From NCBI GenBank assembly GCA_900472395.1, contig UCHV01000003.1:62001-126000 (forward strand): a stretch of 64,000 nt of DNA, in the 5' to 3' direction. The notes under the pieces were generated by a model, which saw only the letters and a list, made by a program, of their open reading frames with translations, was not told where the DNA came from and ran no database searches. Of the stretch, positions 53,584-61,975 are shown in pieces. Position 1 is the stretch's first letter. Each line of letters starts with the position of its first letter. This stretch comes from Hyphomicrobiales bacterium. GTDB taxonomy: Bacteria > Pseudomonadota > Alphaproteobacteria > Rhizobiales > Rhizobiaceae. Both the position numbers and the translations under genes were made by a program.

Positions 53584-54785
53584 GTGCGAACATCGGACAC
53601 ATTCCCGTGGCAAAACCGCTTCTGGGCGAAGAAGAGGCGGAGGCCACGCGCCGGGTTATCTTGTCGGGGTGGGTCACACAAGGACCGGAGGTTCTGTCTT
53701 TCGAGCAGGAGTTCGCGGATTTTGTCGACGCCCCTTACGCGTGCGCCGTCTCGAACTGCACGACAGCGCTGCATCTGGCTCTGAAAGCCGTCGGTGTCGG
53801 CCCCGGAGACGAGGTCATTACCGTCAGCCATTCGTTCATCGCCACCGCCAACGCCATCCGGTATTGCGGTGCGATGCCGGTCTTCGTCGATATCGGTAAC
53901 GGCGGATTTAATATCGACCCGTCTTTGCTTGCGGCGGCGATCACGAAAAAGACCAGAGCCATCGTTTGTGTTCACCAGATGGGCATGCCCTGCGATGTGC
54001 AGGCCGTTGCCAGGATTGGCCGCGAATTCGGCATAAGCGTCATCGAAGATGCGGCTTGCGCTGCCGGCAGTGAAATCTTCACCGACGATAGCTGGGAGAA
54101 AATCGGAAAACCACATGGCGACATTGCCTGTTTTTCGTTCCATCCCCGCAAGGTCATCACCACCGGCGACGGGGGCATGCTGACGACCGCCAATCCCCAT
54201 TACGATTATCTGTTCAGGTTATGGCGCCAGCATGGAATGGACGTGACGGATGCGGTGCGGCACGGTTCGAGCAAGGTCATCTTCGAATCCTATCCGGTTG
54301 TCGGATATAATTATCGCATGACCGATATTCAGGCCGCCGTCGGCCGTGTGCAATTGCAACGGCTGCCGTCGCTCATATCGAGACGGCGCGACGTCGCGCG
54401 ACGTTACAAGGACTTCCTCGACCAGCTGGATTGGCTCGCTGCCCCCATTGAACCGGATCATGTTCGAAGCAACTGGCAGAGCTATTGTGTGACCCTGCCC
54501 CCTGACATCGAGCAGCGGGATCTGATGCAGGACCTGCTTGATCGGGGCGTCTCGACGCGTCGCGGCATCATGAATATCCACAGGGAGGCAAGCTACAGGG
54601 ACGCGGCCACGCGCCGCATCGCGACCGGTTTGTCGTTAAGCGAAGCCGCGCAGGAACGGTCGGTCATTCTGCCGCTCTATGCGCAGATGTCGGATGACGA
54701 GTTTGCGATGGTTGCCGAGGCAATAACGGCGGTGCGCAAAATCCGCAGTTCGCCGCGGACGTTGGCGCGCGTCAGCGCCGGCTGA
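53580..54785 (+). CDS. Second DegT/DnrJ/EryC1/StrS sugar aminotransferase
   Basis: 401 residues from ATG 53580. Motifs: IPVAKPLLGEEEAEATRRVI, ILSGWVTQGPEVLSFEQEF, SNCTTALHLALKAVGVGPGD, VIEDAACAAGSEIF and CFSFHPRKVITTGDGGMLTT with the catalytic Lys. The pattern is nearer to perosamine/4-amino-4,6-dideoxy sugar synthases than to the WbpE-like enzyme at 50791. Without a clear 4,6-dehydratase in view its substrate stays open. Last gene of the plus-strand operon; a hairpin follows. Confidence 0.87.
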   Translation: MSANIGHIPVAKPLLGEEEAEATRRVILSGWVTQGPEVLSFEQEFADFVDAPYACAVSNCTTALHLALKAVGVGPGDEVITVSHSFIATANAIRYCGAMPVFVDIGNGGFNIDPSLLAAAITKKTRAIVCVHQMGMPCDVQAVARIGREFGISVIEDAACAAGSEIFTDDSWEKIGKPHGDIACFSFHPRKVITTGDGGMLTTANPHYDYLFRLWRQHGMDVTDAVRHGSSKVIFESYPVVGYNYRMTDIQAAVGRVQLQRLPSLISRRRDVARRYKDFLDQLDWLAAPIEPDHVRSNWQSYCVTLPPDIEQRDLMQDLLDRGVSTRRGIMNIHREASYRDAATRRIATGLSLSEAAQERSVILPLYAQMSDDEFAMVAEAITAVRKIRSSPRTLARVSAG

Positions 54786-54811
54786 TCCTGGTTGAGGGCG
54801 TTTTAACGAGA

Positions 54812-54833
54812 CGGCCGGCGCTTGCGCCGGCCG
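54812..54833. terminator. Terminator hairpin between convergent genes
   Basis: CGGCCGGCGC (54812-54821), TT, GCGCCGGCCG (54824-54833): a perfect GC-rich inverted repeat 27 bases after the aminotransferase stop and 16 before the flippase gene end. The flank CGTTTTAACG on the minus-strand exit side is only weakly T-rich, so it acts through stem strength. Confidence 0.65.
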
Positions 54834-54848
54834 ATTATCTTATCAAGT

Positions 54849-56372
54849 TCAAGGCGACTTGTTCTTTGGCCGCAGCAGGCCCGGCAGCCTGTCGGCGGGA
54901 ACCACCCGCATCATCGATCTCAACGTAAACGTTCCGCTGACAAGGACGGCGCCGCAGCCGATCATGGTCGCCTGCCAGTATGGCAGATGCGCTGTTGCGA
55001 GGAACAATGCGCCGGCGGCCACAAAAAGGCTCGTGCCCAGCCTGACATTGGCGGGTGACCAGCGGAAGCCTGTCATTCGTCGGACGAGCGCGTAAATCAA
55101 GACGCCATGCCAGAGATAAAGGCCGAAAAAGGCCGATGCGGCACCAACGACCCCGAATTTTTGGACAAGCAAATAGGCTAGTCCGACGTGGACGATCGTG
55201 GCGGCCACCTCCGTCCAGAAGAAAATTGCCTGACGCCCCTTGGCAAGGACCACATAACCCAGCGGCCAGCAGAACACGCGCAGAAGCATGCCCAGGCAAA
55301 TCCACCGCAGCATATCAGCGGCGGCGAAAAATTCCGGTGAATAGAACAGCCACATCACCAGCGGGGAGAAGGTCAGCGTCGCCAGGACGCCGGGGCCCGC
55401 AAGCAGGAGGCTGATATAGGCCTGATCGTTGACCAGACGATTGCAATTGCTGTCGTCGTTGGCACTTGCCGTCAGTCGCGGGTAAAAATCGGTTCCCATG
55501 GCCTGCAGGATGAAGCCTGCATAAAGGCTGCCGAGCGACCAGGCGGCCTGGTAAAGGCCGGCCGCGGCGACATCGCCTTCATGAACAACGATCATGCGCA
55601 CGAGGTAGGCGGCAACGAGATTGAGCAGGCTGCCGATCATGAAGATCAGGCCCAACCTGATCAGCGGAGATATGTCGCGCCACATGTCCCGTCTCGTGGA
55701 GGCTTCGACCGTCGGGACGAGATTTCGGCTCATCACGAACGAGACGGCAAGGGTGGCGGCTGCCGAGGCGATAAGAGAGGGCACGATGCCTTCTGTGCGA
55801 AACACATAGACGAGCGCAATCGTTGCGACGGTCGAGAGTACGGCCGCAAGGACATTGATCTTTGCCAGTACCGCTATCTGCCGCAGCCCCTGTGTTGCTG
55901 CTGTCTGCCCGGCCGAGACCAGGCGAAACAGAACGGCGAGAGACAAAAAAGCAATGGCAAGGCTGTGTTCGTTCCCTCCGAAGGTAAAGTTCCCGATTGG
56001 GGCCGACAGCAGGGCGAGCATGATCAAGCCTACTATTCCAAGAACGAGGGATAGTCGTTTGAGACTATGGGCGGTGCGCGCAACACTCTCTTCGTTTTGG
56101 CTGGCGGCGGCTTCTGCGACCTGCCTCACGCCGCTGGCCGCGACACCGAGGCCGAATGTGGCCTGTGCGATGTCGATGATGGCATTATACATTCCGATCA
56201 GGCCGACACCTTCCGGGCCGAGCCAGACGGCTAGTGCTTTTGTTCTCAAAACGGAAAACGAAAGCACGATCGCGGACGAACCACCGATCAGAAACGTTGA
56301 TTTGAGTATTTCGAGATAGCGCGTTTTTTCAGATGCCAGCGAGGCCCTGTCGTCGATATCGTCGCTGATCAT
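54849..56372 (-). CDS. Repeat-unit flippase (Wzx-type, polysaccharide biosynthesis MOP family)
   Basis: 507 residues from ATG 56372, directly after the upstream stop (TGATATG), so translation is coupled. About 12-14 membrane helices: STFLIGGSSAIVLSFSVLRT, LAVWLGPEGVGLIGMYNAII, ASGVRQVAEAAASQNEE, LYQAAWSLGSLYAGFILQAM and MGTDFYPRLTASANDD. The pattern is that of Wzx/WzxE flippases, which move lipid-linked repeats across the inner membrane. A longer open frame upstream overlaps the ExoF-like gene and is not used. Confidence 0.9.
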   Translation of the reverse strand: MISDDIDDRASLASEKTRYLEILKSTFLIGGSSAIVLSFSVLRTKALAVWLGPEGVGLIGMYNAIIDIAQATFGLGVAASGVRQVAEAAASQNEESVARTAHSLKRLSLVLGIVGLIMLALLSAPIGNFTFGGNEHSLAIAFLSLAVLFRLVSAGQTAATQGLRQIAVLAKINVLAAVLSTVATIALVYVFRTEGIVPSLIASAAATLAVSFVMSRNLVPTVEASTRRDMWRDISPLIRLGLIFMIGSLLNLVAAYLVRMIVVHEGDVAAAGLYQAAWSLGSLYAGFILQAMGTDFYPRLTASANDDSNCNRLVNDQAYISLLLAGPGVLATLTFSPLVMWLFYSPEFFAAADMLRWICLGMLLRVFCWPLGYVVLAKGRQAIFFWTEVAATIVHVGLAYLLVQKFGVVGAASAFFGLYLWHGVLIYALVRRMTGFRWSPANVRLGTSLFVAAGALFLATAHLPYWQATMIGCGAVLVSGTFTLRSMMRVVPADRLPGLLRPKNKSP

Positions 56373-56373
56373 A

Positions 56374-57705
56374 TCAATGGTCGGCACGTTGCGAAACAAT
56401 CCGGGGCGCGCCGGGCATATTTGCGTCAGGCGCTGCGGCCGCCTCCACGACCTCCGGCTTTCTCTGAATATGCAGCACATCGCCCGGCCGCAGGGCTGTC
56501 GATCCGCTTGCCGGCATTTCGCGAGTTTCCCCGTTTTCATTGCGGGTGATCGAGAAGGCGGTCTGCACCACGTCTTCCGTCTGTGACGTGTCCTGTTCTT
56601 CCTGCATCGCATTCACAAGCAGGCTCTGCGTCAGGTTTCGCTTGAGCCGCAGTTGGTCCAGGCTCGCTTCCTCCGATTGCAGGCTCGTGGCGATCTCCGT
56701 TGTCTGGCGATCGTAGAGGCCATCGATATTGCGCGTGGTTTCGGCAAGGTTCTGGCGCGCCCGCATGATCGAAGTTTCCAGGTCCAGCCGATCCGCGAAA
56801 TAGCTTCGCAACAGGCGCTCGATCTCCAGTTGACGCCCCGGGATCAGTGCACCCTTGTCGACCAGACCCTTGATCTTCCCGAGTTGGGTTTGCATAGCGT
56901 CGACATCCTCATCGGTGCTTTTGACCTTTTTTCCGAGATTTTCGATCTCGCTGGATAACAGAGCCTGCAGGTCGACAAGGGATTTAGACTGTCGTTCGAT
57001 TTCCTTGCGGCGGGCGGTGAAAAGCGCTTTTTCGTTTGCGAGAACGGCTTTCGCCAACGCCGGATCGGGTTGGATCTGGGTGTCGTAGGTGATGTCAGTC
57101 GAGGACGCCCGCTCTGCCTCCAAACGGGCAAGCCTGATTTCGCTTCGGATGATGCTGTTGCCGATATCCTTCAGCTGATTGACGTAACCAAGCCTCTCGG
57201 CCAGTGGCGGGCCATCCTTGCGACGAAAGACGCCGCCGCCCAAGGCGAGCGACTGGAGAGCAGTCATGCCTTCGCGGTATTTGTATTCGCCCGGCTTGTC
57301 GACATCCCCGACGATATAGATCGGCGGATATTCCACGATTTCGACGGTCGCTTCGGGGACATCGTTGAGACCGATCTTGCGCTGAAGCTGCTTTGCAATG
57401 GCACTGGCCAGTCCTGCCTCGTCAAGTTCCTTGACCGTAAGCCTGCCCATCACGGGCAACGATACCGTCCAGTCGTCGGACACGGTGAATTCGCCCCCGA
57501 TTGCGTCCCAGCGCTGGTAGGCTCCAAGCGTTGGGATCCATTGGATGATGGAAATGCGGATCTTGGTTTGAGGGGGCAGCGTCGATGCGGCCTGCGCGAT
57601 CGATCCTGATGCCACGCAGGCAATCAGCGCAGCAGCGATCGTTCTCACGATACGGTCATTTTTGATATGCCAGCTTGCTTTCAACGGCTCAGCCTCCGAC
57701 GTCAT
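56374..57705 (-). CDS. exoF: Outer-membrane polysaccharide export protein (ExoF-like)
   Basis: 443 residues from ATG 57705 (TTG 57720 possible). Signal peptide at about 15-40 (IVRTIAAALIACVASGSIAQ), a poly-export domain (AIGGEFTVSDDWTVSLPVMG, LTVKELDEAGLASAIAKQLQ) and a SLBB-like region (PPIYIVGDVDKPGEYKYREG). A long coiled coil follows (about 215-400), then a C-terminal beta segment (STALRPGDVLHIQRKPEV). ExoF of Sinorhizobium has the same arrangement. It connects the inner-membrane machinery to export. It is the first gene of the operon with the flippase. Confidence 0.9.
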   Translation of the reverse strand: MTSEAEPLKASWHIKNDRIVRTIAAALIACVASGSIAQAASTLPPQTKIRISIIQWIPTLGAYQRWDAIGGEFTVSDDWTVSLPVMGRLTVKELDEAGLASAIAKQLQRKIGLNDVPEATVEIVEYPPIYIVGDVDKPGEYKYREGMTALQSLALGGGVFRRKDGPPLAERLGYVNQLKDIGNSIIRSEIRLARLEAERASSTDITYDTQIQPDPALAKAVLANEKALFTARRKEIERQSKSLVDLQALLSSEIENLGKKVKSTDEDVDAMQTQLGKIKGLVDKGALIPGRQLEIERLLRSYFADRLDLETSIMRARQNLAETTRNIDGLYDRQTTEIATSLQSEEASLDQLRLKRNLTQSLLVNAMQEEQDTSQTEDVVQTAFSITRNENGETREMPASGSTALRPGDVLHIQRKPEVVEAAAAPDANMPGAPRIVSQRADH

Positions 57706-58055
57706 GAAACAACCGACCAAACCTCGGCCGGATTACATCATGCTCCATGCGACGGCCGGGGAAACGCTCACCAAAAGGCGAGTCGCCTCATCCTTCCGGC
57801 GAAGTATTGCCGGAGACGTGGATGGTGGCCGTTTCCTGCCTGTGGACGGAAGGTATTAATAGCCGAAAATCTCATCCGAAAGGCGTAGTTTTGGCGAATA
57901 TACTCCAAAAGAACACTGACCTGACCAGTTTTGGACCACGCCTCCTAGTTGATTAAATTCGATTACAGTATATTTATATAGATAACGAAGCATCCAATGT
58001 AATGACAGCCAAATCTTAGGGATAGTTAGTTCCTGAGGGGGAGAATGGAGTTGCT
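57706..58055. promoter_or_regulatory. Divergent region between exoF-like gene and LuxR-type regulator
   Basis: 350 bases. The right half (about 57940-58015) is strongly AT-rich (for example TATATTTATATAG) and is the likely promoter area for the regulator; TGGAG lies five bases before its ATG. No gene is supported. Confidence 0.45.
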
Positions 58056-58799
58056 ATGTTTGACGTATTAGACGATGCTAATCTTGCGCCATCCACGACG
58101 TACCCCATTCTGGTTGCACACGGCAAAGATGAAAACTTCATCGGCGCCGGTCCATCCCGGCGGCCGTTGTTGATCATCGATGGACGCGCGCTCGAGCGCC
58201 AATGTCTGGCGATGTCCATCTCGTCCTACAAGAAGGAGATGGCGGTGGTGAGCTGCGGTTCGATCACCGATTGGGAAACCCAGCGGAACGGCCAGCCAAT
58301 TCCTGCGGCTATCCTCGTCAATATCGGCGAACAGCAACTCACCGTCCCGGCGGTTGCAGAAGAAATACGCTCCTTGTGCGAGACGACGTCGCTTCCGATT
58401 ATCCTTTTGGCGGATTCCGACGATATCGCACAGATTATCAGTGCGTTGGAATGCGGTGTGAAGGGTTATATCCCCACATCCGTCAGTCTGGATGTCTGTG
58501 TCGAGGCCATCTCGCTTTCAATGGCAGGAGGCATATTCGTCCCGGCAAATAGCCTTTTGGCTATGCGAGGCATACTCGCGCGGCAACCGGAACGGCCAGC
58601 CGCCGCGTTTTTCACGGACCGTCAGCTGGCGGTTGCCGAGGCGCTGCGTCGCGGCAAGGCGAACAAGATCATCGCCTATGAACTCAACATGCAGGAAAGC
58701 ACGGTGAAAGTGCACGTGCGCAACATCATGAAAAAGGTCAAGGCGTCGAACCGCACCGAGGTGGCCTATAAGCTCATGGAGCTGCTGCCTCCGAACTGA
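58056..58799 (+). CDS. LuxR/NarL-type regulator with degenerate receiver domain (paralogue)
   Basis: 247 residues. It is a close relative of the regulator at 44178-44852: GVKGYIPTSVSLDVCVEAIS and MAGGIFVPANSLLA match that protein nearly residue for residue, and the helix-turn-helix reads LRRGKANKIIAYELNMQEST then VKVHVRNIMKKVKAS. The receiver has LLIIDGRALERQ in place of the acidic pair and AAILVNIGEQ, with Asn at the phospho-Asp place. A 40-residue N-terminal extension is extra. It stands at the right edge of the polysaccharide locus, divergent from exoF. Confidence 0.87.
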   Translation: MFDVLDDANLAPSTTYPILVAHGKDENFIGAGPSRRPLLIIDGRALERQCLAMSISSYKKEMAVVSCGSITDWETQRNGQPIPAAILVNIGEQQLTVPAVAEEIRSLCETTSLPIILLADSDDIAQIISALECGVKGYIPTSVSLDVCVEAISLSMAGGIFVPANSLLAMRGILARQPERPAAAFFTDRQLAVAEALRRGKANKIIAYELNMQESTVKVHVRNIMKKVKASNRTEVAYKLMELLPPN

Positions 58800-59110
58800 C
58801 CTTGCCCGTAACCCGGGGAATACTGCACCAAGACAAATGCTTTGCGCCCGGTGCGCGACTTCATCGGCACGCTGATCCTTCGGATGGATCGCTGCGCCTG
58901 ATCGCGGGTCTATGTCCTGGATAACTTTTGAAGATGCAGGCCGATTTAAGCCGCTGGAGGCCATTGTTGATGCGTAAAGCAGATCCGCAGTCAAATGACA
59001 GAATAGACCAGGCATATGATCACGGTATATCCGTGTGGACGGCGATTATCCTCTGTTTTTATCTTGTTTTCTCGAAGTTTACATGGCGGCGGACGAAAGG
59101 TCACTGAAGC
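58800..59110. other. Intergenic region between LuxR-type gene and siderophore permease gene
   Basis: 311 bases between convergent genes. No gene, repeat or clear terminator was found; the stretch near 59030-59090 is AT-rich. The open frames crossing it belong to shadows of the flanking genes. Confidence 0.4.
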
Positions 59111-61087
59111 TTAGCGTCGCGCCGGTTTGTTTTGCGAGCATATGGCCCACAAGAAGTACGGACCTCCGATGAACGCTGCGATCACACCGGCCGGGATCTC
59201 GTAAGGGAAATCGACGATGCGGCCGAGCCAGTCGGCACTGATCATCAGGCCAGCGCCTATTGCTGCCGAGGTGAGTAAGGTCCGCATATGGCCACGCATG
59301 CCGATTTCACGCGCGATATGCGGAGCCATCAATCCCACGAAGCTCAAGGGACCGACTATCATCGTGGCCGTGCCGGTGAGAGTGGCGGCAAAAAGCAGCA
59401 AAATGGCCCTTGCGCGATCAGGACGAATGCCGAGAGACTTGGCGGTGCCGTCGCCAAGTGGGACGACCTCCAGCCACCGCCGGAACAGAGGTGAGATGGC
59501 AAGCGCCAGAAATGTAATGGCTGAAGCGATGATTGCGACGATACCGGAGGCGCGGAACGTTGGCCCCATTGTCCAGGCCAGGATGTAGCTGGCGCGAGGA
59601 TCACCGCTGGCAACGATCAGCGAAATCACCGCGGTCGCCAATGTGCCGATTGCGATGCCGCTCAACAGAACCGGAGCGGGTGCATAATTTCTCCGCCGCG
59701 CAACGACGACGATGATACCGAACGAGACCGCAGCGCCCATGATGCCGCCGATAAGCGGTGTCAGAGGTGATGCCATTCCACCGAGGAAAAATGCGGCGAT
59801 GATACCCAGCCCTGCGCCACCGCTGACGCCAAGCCCTTCCGGGCTGGCCATCGGGTTGCGGGTGACCGCTTGTGTCACGCTGCCTGCCAATGCCAGCATT
59901 ATGCCGGCGCTGGCGGAGGTCAGCACTCTTGGCCAGCGGCCGGCAAATAGGTCCGCCATATCGATTTCGCGAATGAAAAGCCTGTCGGTCAGCGAAAAGA
60001 CCGCCACAGCACAGGCCGCAACGACGCTGGCTGTGAGCAAGAGCCGGGTGGAGGCAGCCACCTGTGAGCGCGGTCTCGACGCGGGCGCTTCCTGTGTCGG
60101 CGAAGGCGGGGCAGCCTTGAGAAACACGAGCATGAGGATCGCGCCTGTTATGGCTGTCACTGTGCCGGTAGGAACCTCTCCCATGAACGGAGTGCTCACC
60201 AGAACCAGTCCATCCGCCAGCAGAAGCAGGGTGGCGCCGAACAGCGATGCCCACAAGAGCCGCAGACGGAAGGTTCGTGCGCCGGCGAGGCGGGCAACAT
60301 TCGACGCCGCCAGACCGACGAAGGCGATCACGCCGACGCGCGACACGACGACGGCAGAAAGCACCGTGGCAATGAACAAGACAGCCAGGCGAAGGCCATT
60401 CGGGGAAAGCCCGAGGCTGCGAGCGCTTGAATCGTTAAGCCCGGATATGGCCAGGGGCCGGATGAAGAGGAGGAGAAGCGGCATCAGAACAATCATCCGC
60501 ACCGCCAGCGCGGTCACGTTGGAAAAATCGTTCTGAATCAGCGAACCGCTTCCCCAGATGAATACGCTTCTCAGATATTCGTGATGAAACAGCGCAAGTA
60601 TGACGGAGGCCGAGCCTGCGGAAAAACTGATGACCATGCCGCAAAGCAGCAATGTCATCGGCGCGAATCCTGCTCTGGTCGCCAAGGCGGTGACGATGAA
60701 AACCGCCGCCAGCCCTCCAGCCAAACCAGCCATTTCACGTTCAAAAGAAGATAGGCCGACCGCGGACAACGAAAGCAACGTGATCGCCAGCTGCGCACCG
60801 GACATGATGCCAAGCGTCGATGGCTCGGCCAGCGGATTTTTGAGGATCTGCTGGAAGATCGTACCGGCGAAAGCGAGCGCCGCTCCGGCCAGAATGGCGA
60901 CAAGCAGACGTGGCAACAACGAAAAGCGCAGATATATCTCGCCGAACGATCCGGGGTCCGGATTCCATAGTGCCTGCGGCAGCTTTGCCAGCGGAACGTG
61001 ACCGCTCATGGCGGTGGCATATAAAGCCAATGCGATGATCGCGGTGATCGCGCAAAGACGGGCGGGCGTCACTCGTGGGGAGGTCAT
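59111..61087 (-). CDS. fhuB: Fused double permease of a ferric-siderophore ABC transporter (FhuB-like)
   Basis: 658 residues, two FecCD-type halves in one chain (about 1-330 and 340-658), each with around ten membrane helices. Half one has LAEPSTLGIMSGAQLAITLL and LGLSPNGLRLAVLFIATVLS; half two has NPMASPEGLGVSGGAGLGII and SFVGLMAPHIAREIGMRGHM (EAA-like loop contacting the ATPase). The fused layout is that of FhuB, the ferrichrome/hydroxamate permease. ATG 61087 overlaps the binding-protein stop by four bases. No ATPase gene follows in the window. Confidence 0.92.
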   Translation of the reverse strand: MTSPRVTPARLCAITAIIALALYATAMSGHVPLAKLPQALWNPDPGSFGEIYLRFSLLPRLLVAILAGAALAFAGTIFQQILKNPLAEPSTLGIMSGAQLAITLLSLSAVGLSSFEREMAGLAGGLAAVFIVTALATRAGFAPMTLLLCGMVISFSAGSASVILALFHHEYLRSVFIWGSGSLIQNDFSNVTALAVRMIVLMPLLLLFIRPLAISGLNDSSARSLGLSPNGLRLAVLFIATVLSAVVVSRVGVIAFVGLAASNVARLAGARTFRLRLLWASLFGATLLLLADGLVLVSTPFMGEVPTGTVTAITGAILMLVFLKAAPPSPTQEAPASRPRSQVAASTRLLLTASVVAACAVAVFSLTDRLFIREIDMADLFAGRWPRVLTSASAGIMLALAGSVTQAVTRNPMASPEGLGVSGGAGLGIIAAFFLGGMASPLTPLIGGIMGAAVSFGIIVVVARRRNYAPAPVLLSGIAIGTLATAVISLIVASGDPRASYILAWTMGPTFRASGIVAIIASAITFLALAISPLFRRWLEVVPLGDGTAKSLGIRPDRARAILLLFAATLTGTATMIVGPLSFVGLMAPHIAREIGMRGHMRTLLTSAAIGAGLMISADWLGRIVDFPYEIPAGVIAAFIGGPYFLWAICSQNKPARR

Positions 61088-61971
61088 GCGAGATCAAGCC
61101 CGCTTTTCAAGACCTCGGCAAAACGCATCGCCGAAGGAAATGCTCCGAACACCCATGTCGGCGGGATCATCGTAACCCGCCCGGCGCGGATGGGGGGAAG
61201 CGCTTTCCAGAGGGCACTCTCCAGAAGCGTACCGGGTGGGGCCGGCTCGATGATGACCACGTGAGCATCGGGATAACGTGCCACCGCCTCCAATCCAGCC
61301 GTGGCAAACCCCCAATTGTTTGTCGGTCCATCCCAGGCATTGGTGATGCCGATGCGTTTCAGTATGTCGTCGAACAGCCCGCCGGCTCCGTAGATGTCGA
61401 TAACCCGGTCATCGGCAAATTTTATGATGAGGAGAGGGCGCCCGTCATACGCTTTCATTTGCTGCCGAAGAGCATCGAGCCGGTCGTAAGACCGTTGCAG
61501 ATAGTCCTGCGCGGTCGTTTCCCGGCCGATGCGGGTTGCGATCATCCGCATGGCTTTTTCGGCGGCCTGCAGGGGTTGCCGTTCCGCGCCGTAGAGCGGC
61601 AGCGCAAGCGTCGGTGCGATTTCCTCCAGCCGGGTCGCCGAAACGCCGTACCCGGCCTGCGACAGGATCAGGTCGGGTTTGAGTTGTCTCAACAATTCCA
61701 TATTCGGCCAGGATCGGAGGCCGAGATCGATCGTATCGCCGGGCAATGCCGGCACGACGACACGGTTACCGTAAAGCGGTGCTTCCGCGACGGCCATTGG
61801 GGCAAGTTCGAGAGCAAGAAGGCTTTCCGCCCAACCCCAATCCAGCACCGCAATTTTTGGGATCTCCGTCGCGGCCAACAAAGGTGTGGGCAAGACGAAA
61901 GCCGCCAACGCGGCGGCAAACTGCCGCCGCGTCAGGTGATGTTTACTGATCTCAGCGTTGAGGTCAGGCAC
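61084..61971 (-). CDS. Periplasmic ferric-siderophore binding protein (FhuD-like), Tat-exported
   Basis: 295 residues from GTG 61971, four bases after the receptor stop. A twin-arginine signal (LTRRQFAAALAAFVLPTPLL, about 13-33) marks folded export. The binding-protein fold shows KIAVLDWGWAESLLALELAP, LKPDLILSQAGYGVSATRLE, and NNWGFATAGLEAVARYPDAH. It hands the ferri-siderophore to the permease at 59111. Similarity is to FhuD-type proteins for hydroxamates. Confidence 0.88.
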   Translation of the reverse strand: MPDLNAEISKHHLTRRQFAAALAAFVLPTPLLAATEIPKIAVLDWGWAESLLALELAPMAVAEAPLYGNRVVVPALPGDTIDLGLRSWPNMELLRQLKPDLILSQAGYGVSATRLEEIAPTLALPLYGAERQPLQAAEKAMRMIATRIGRETTAQDYLQRSYDRLDALRQQMKAYDGRPLLIIKFADDRVIDIYGAGGLFDDILKRIGITNAWDGPTNNWGFATAGLEAVARYPDAHVVIIEPAPPGTLLESALWKALPPIRAGRVTMIPPTWVFGAFPSAMRFAEVLKSGLDLA

Positions 61972-61975
61972 GCCG

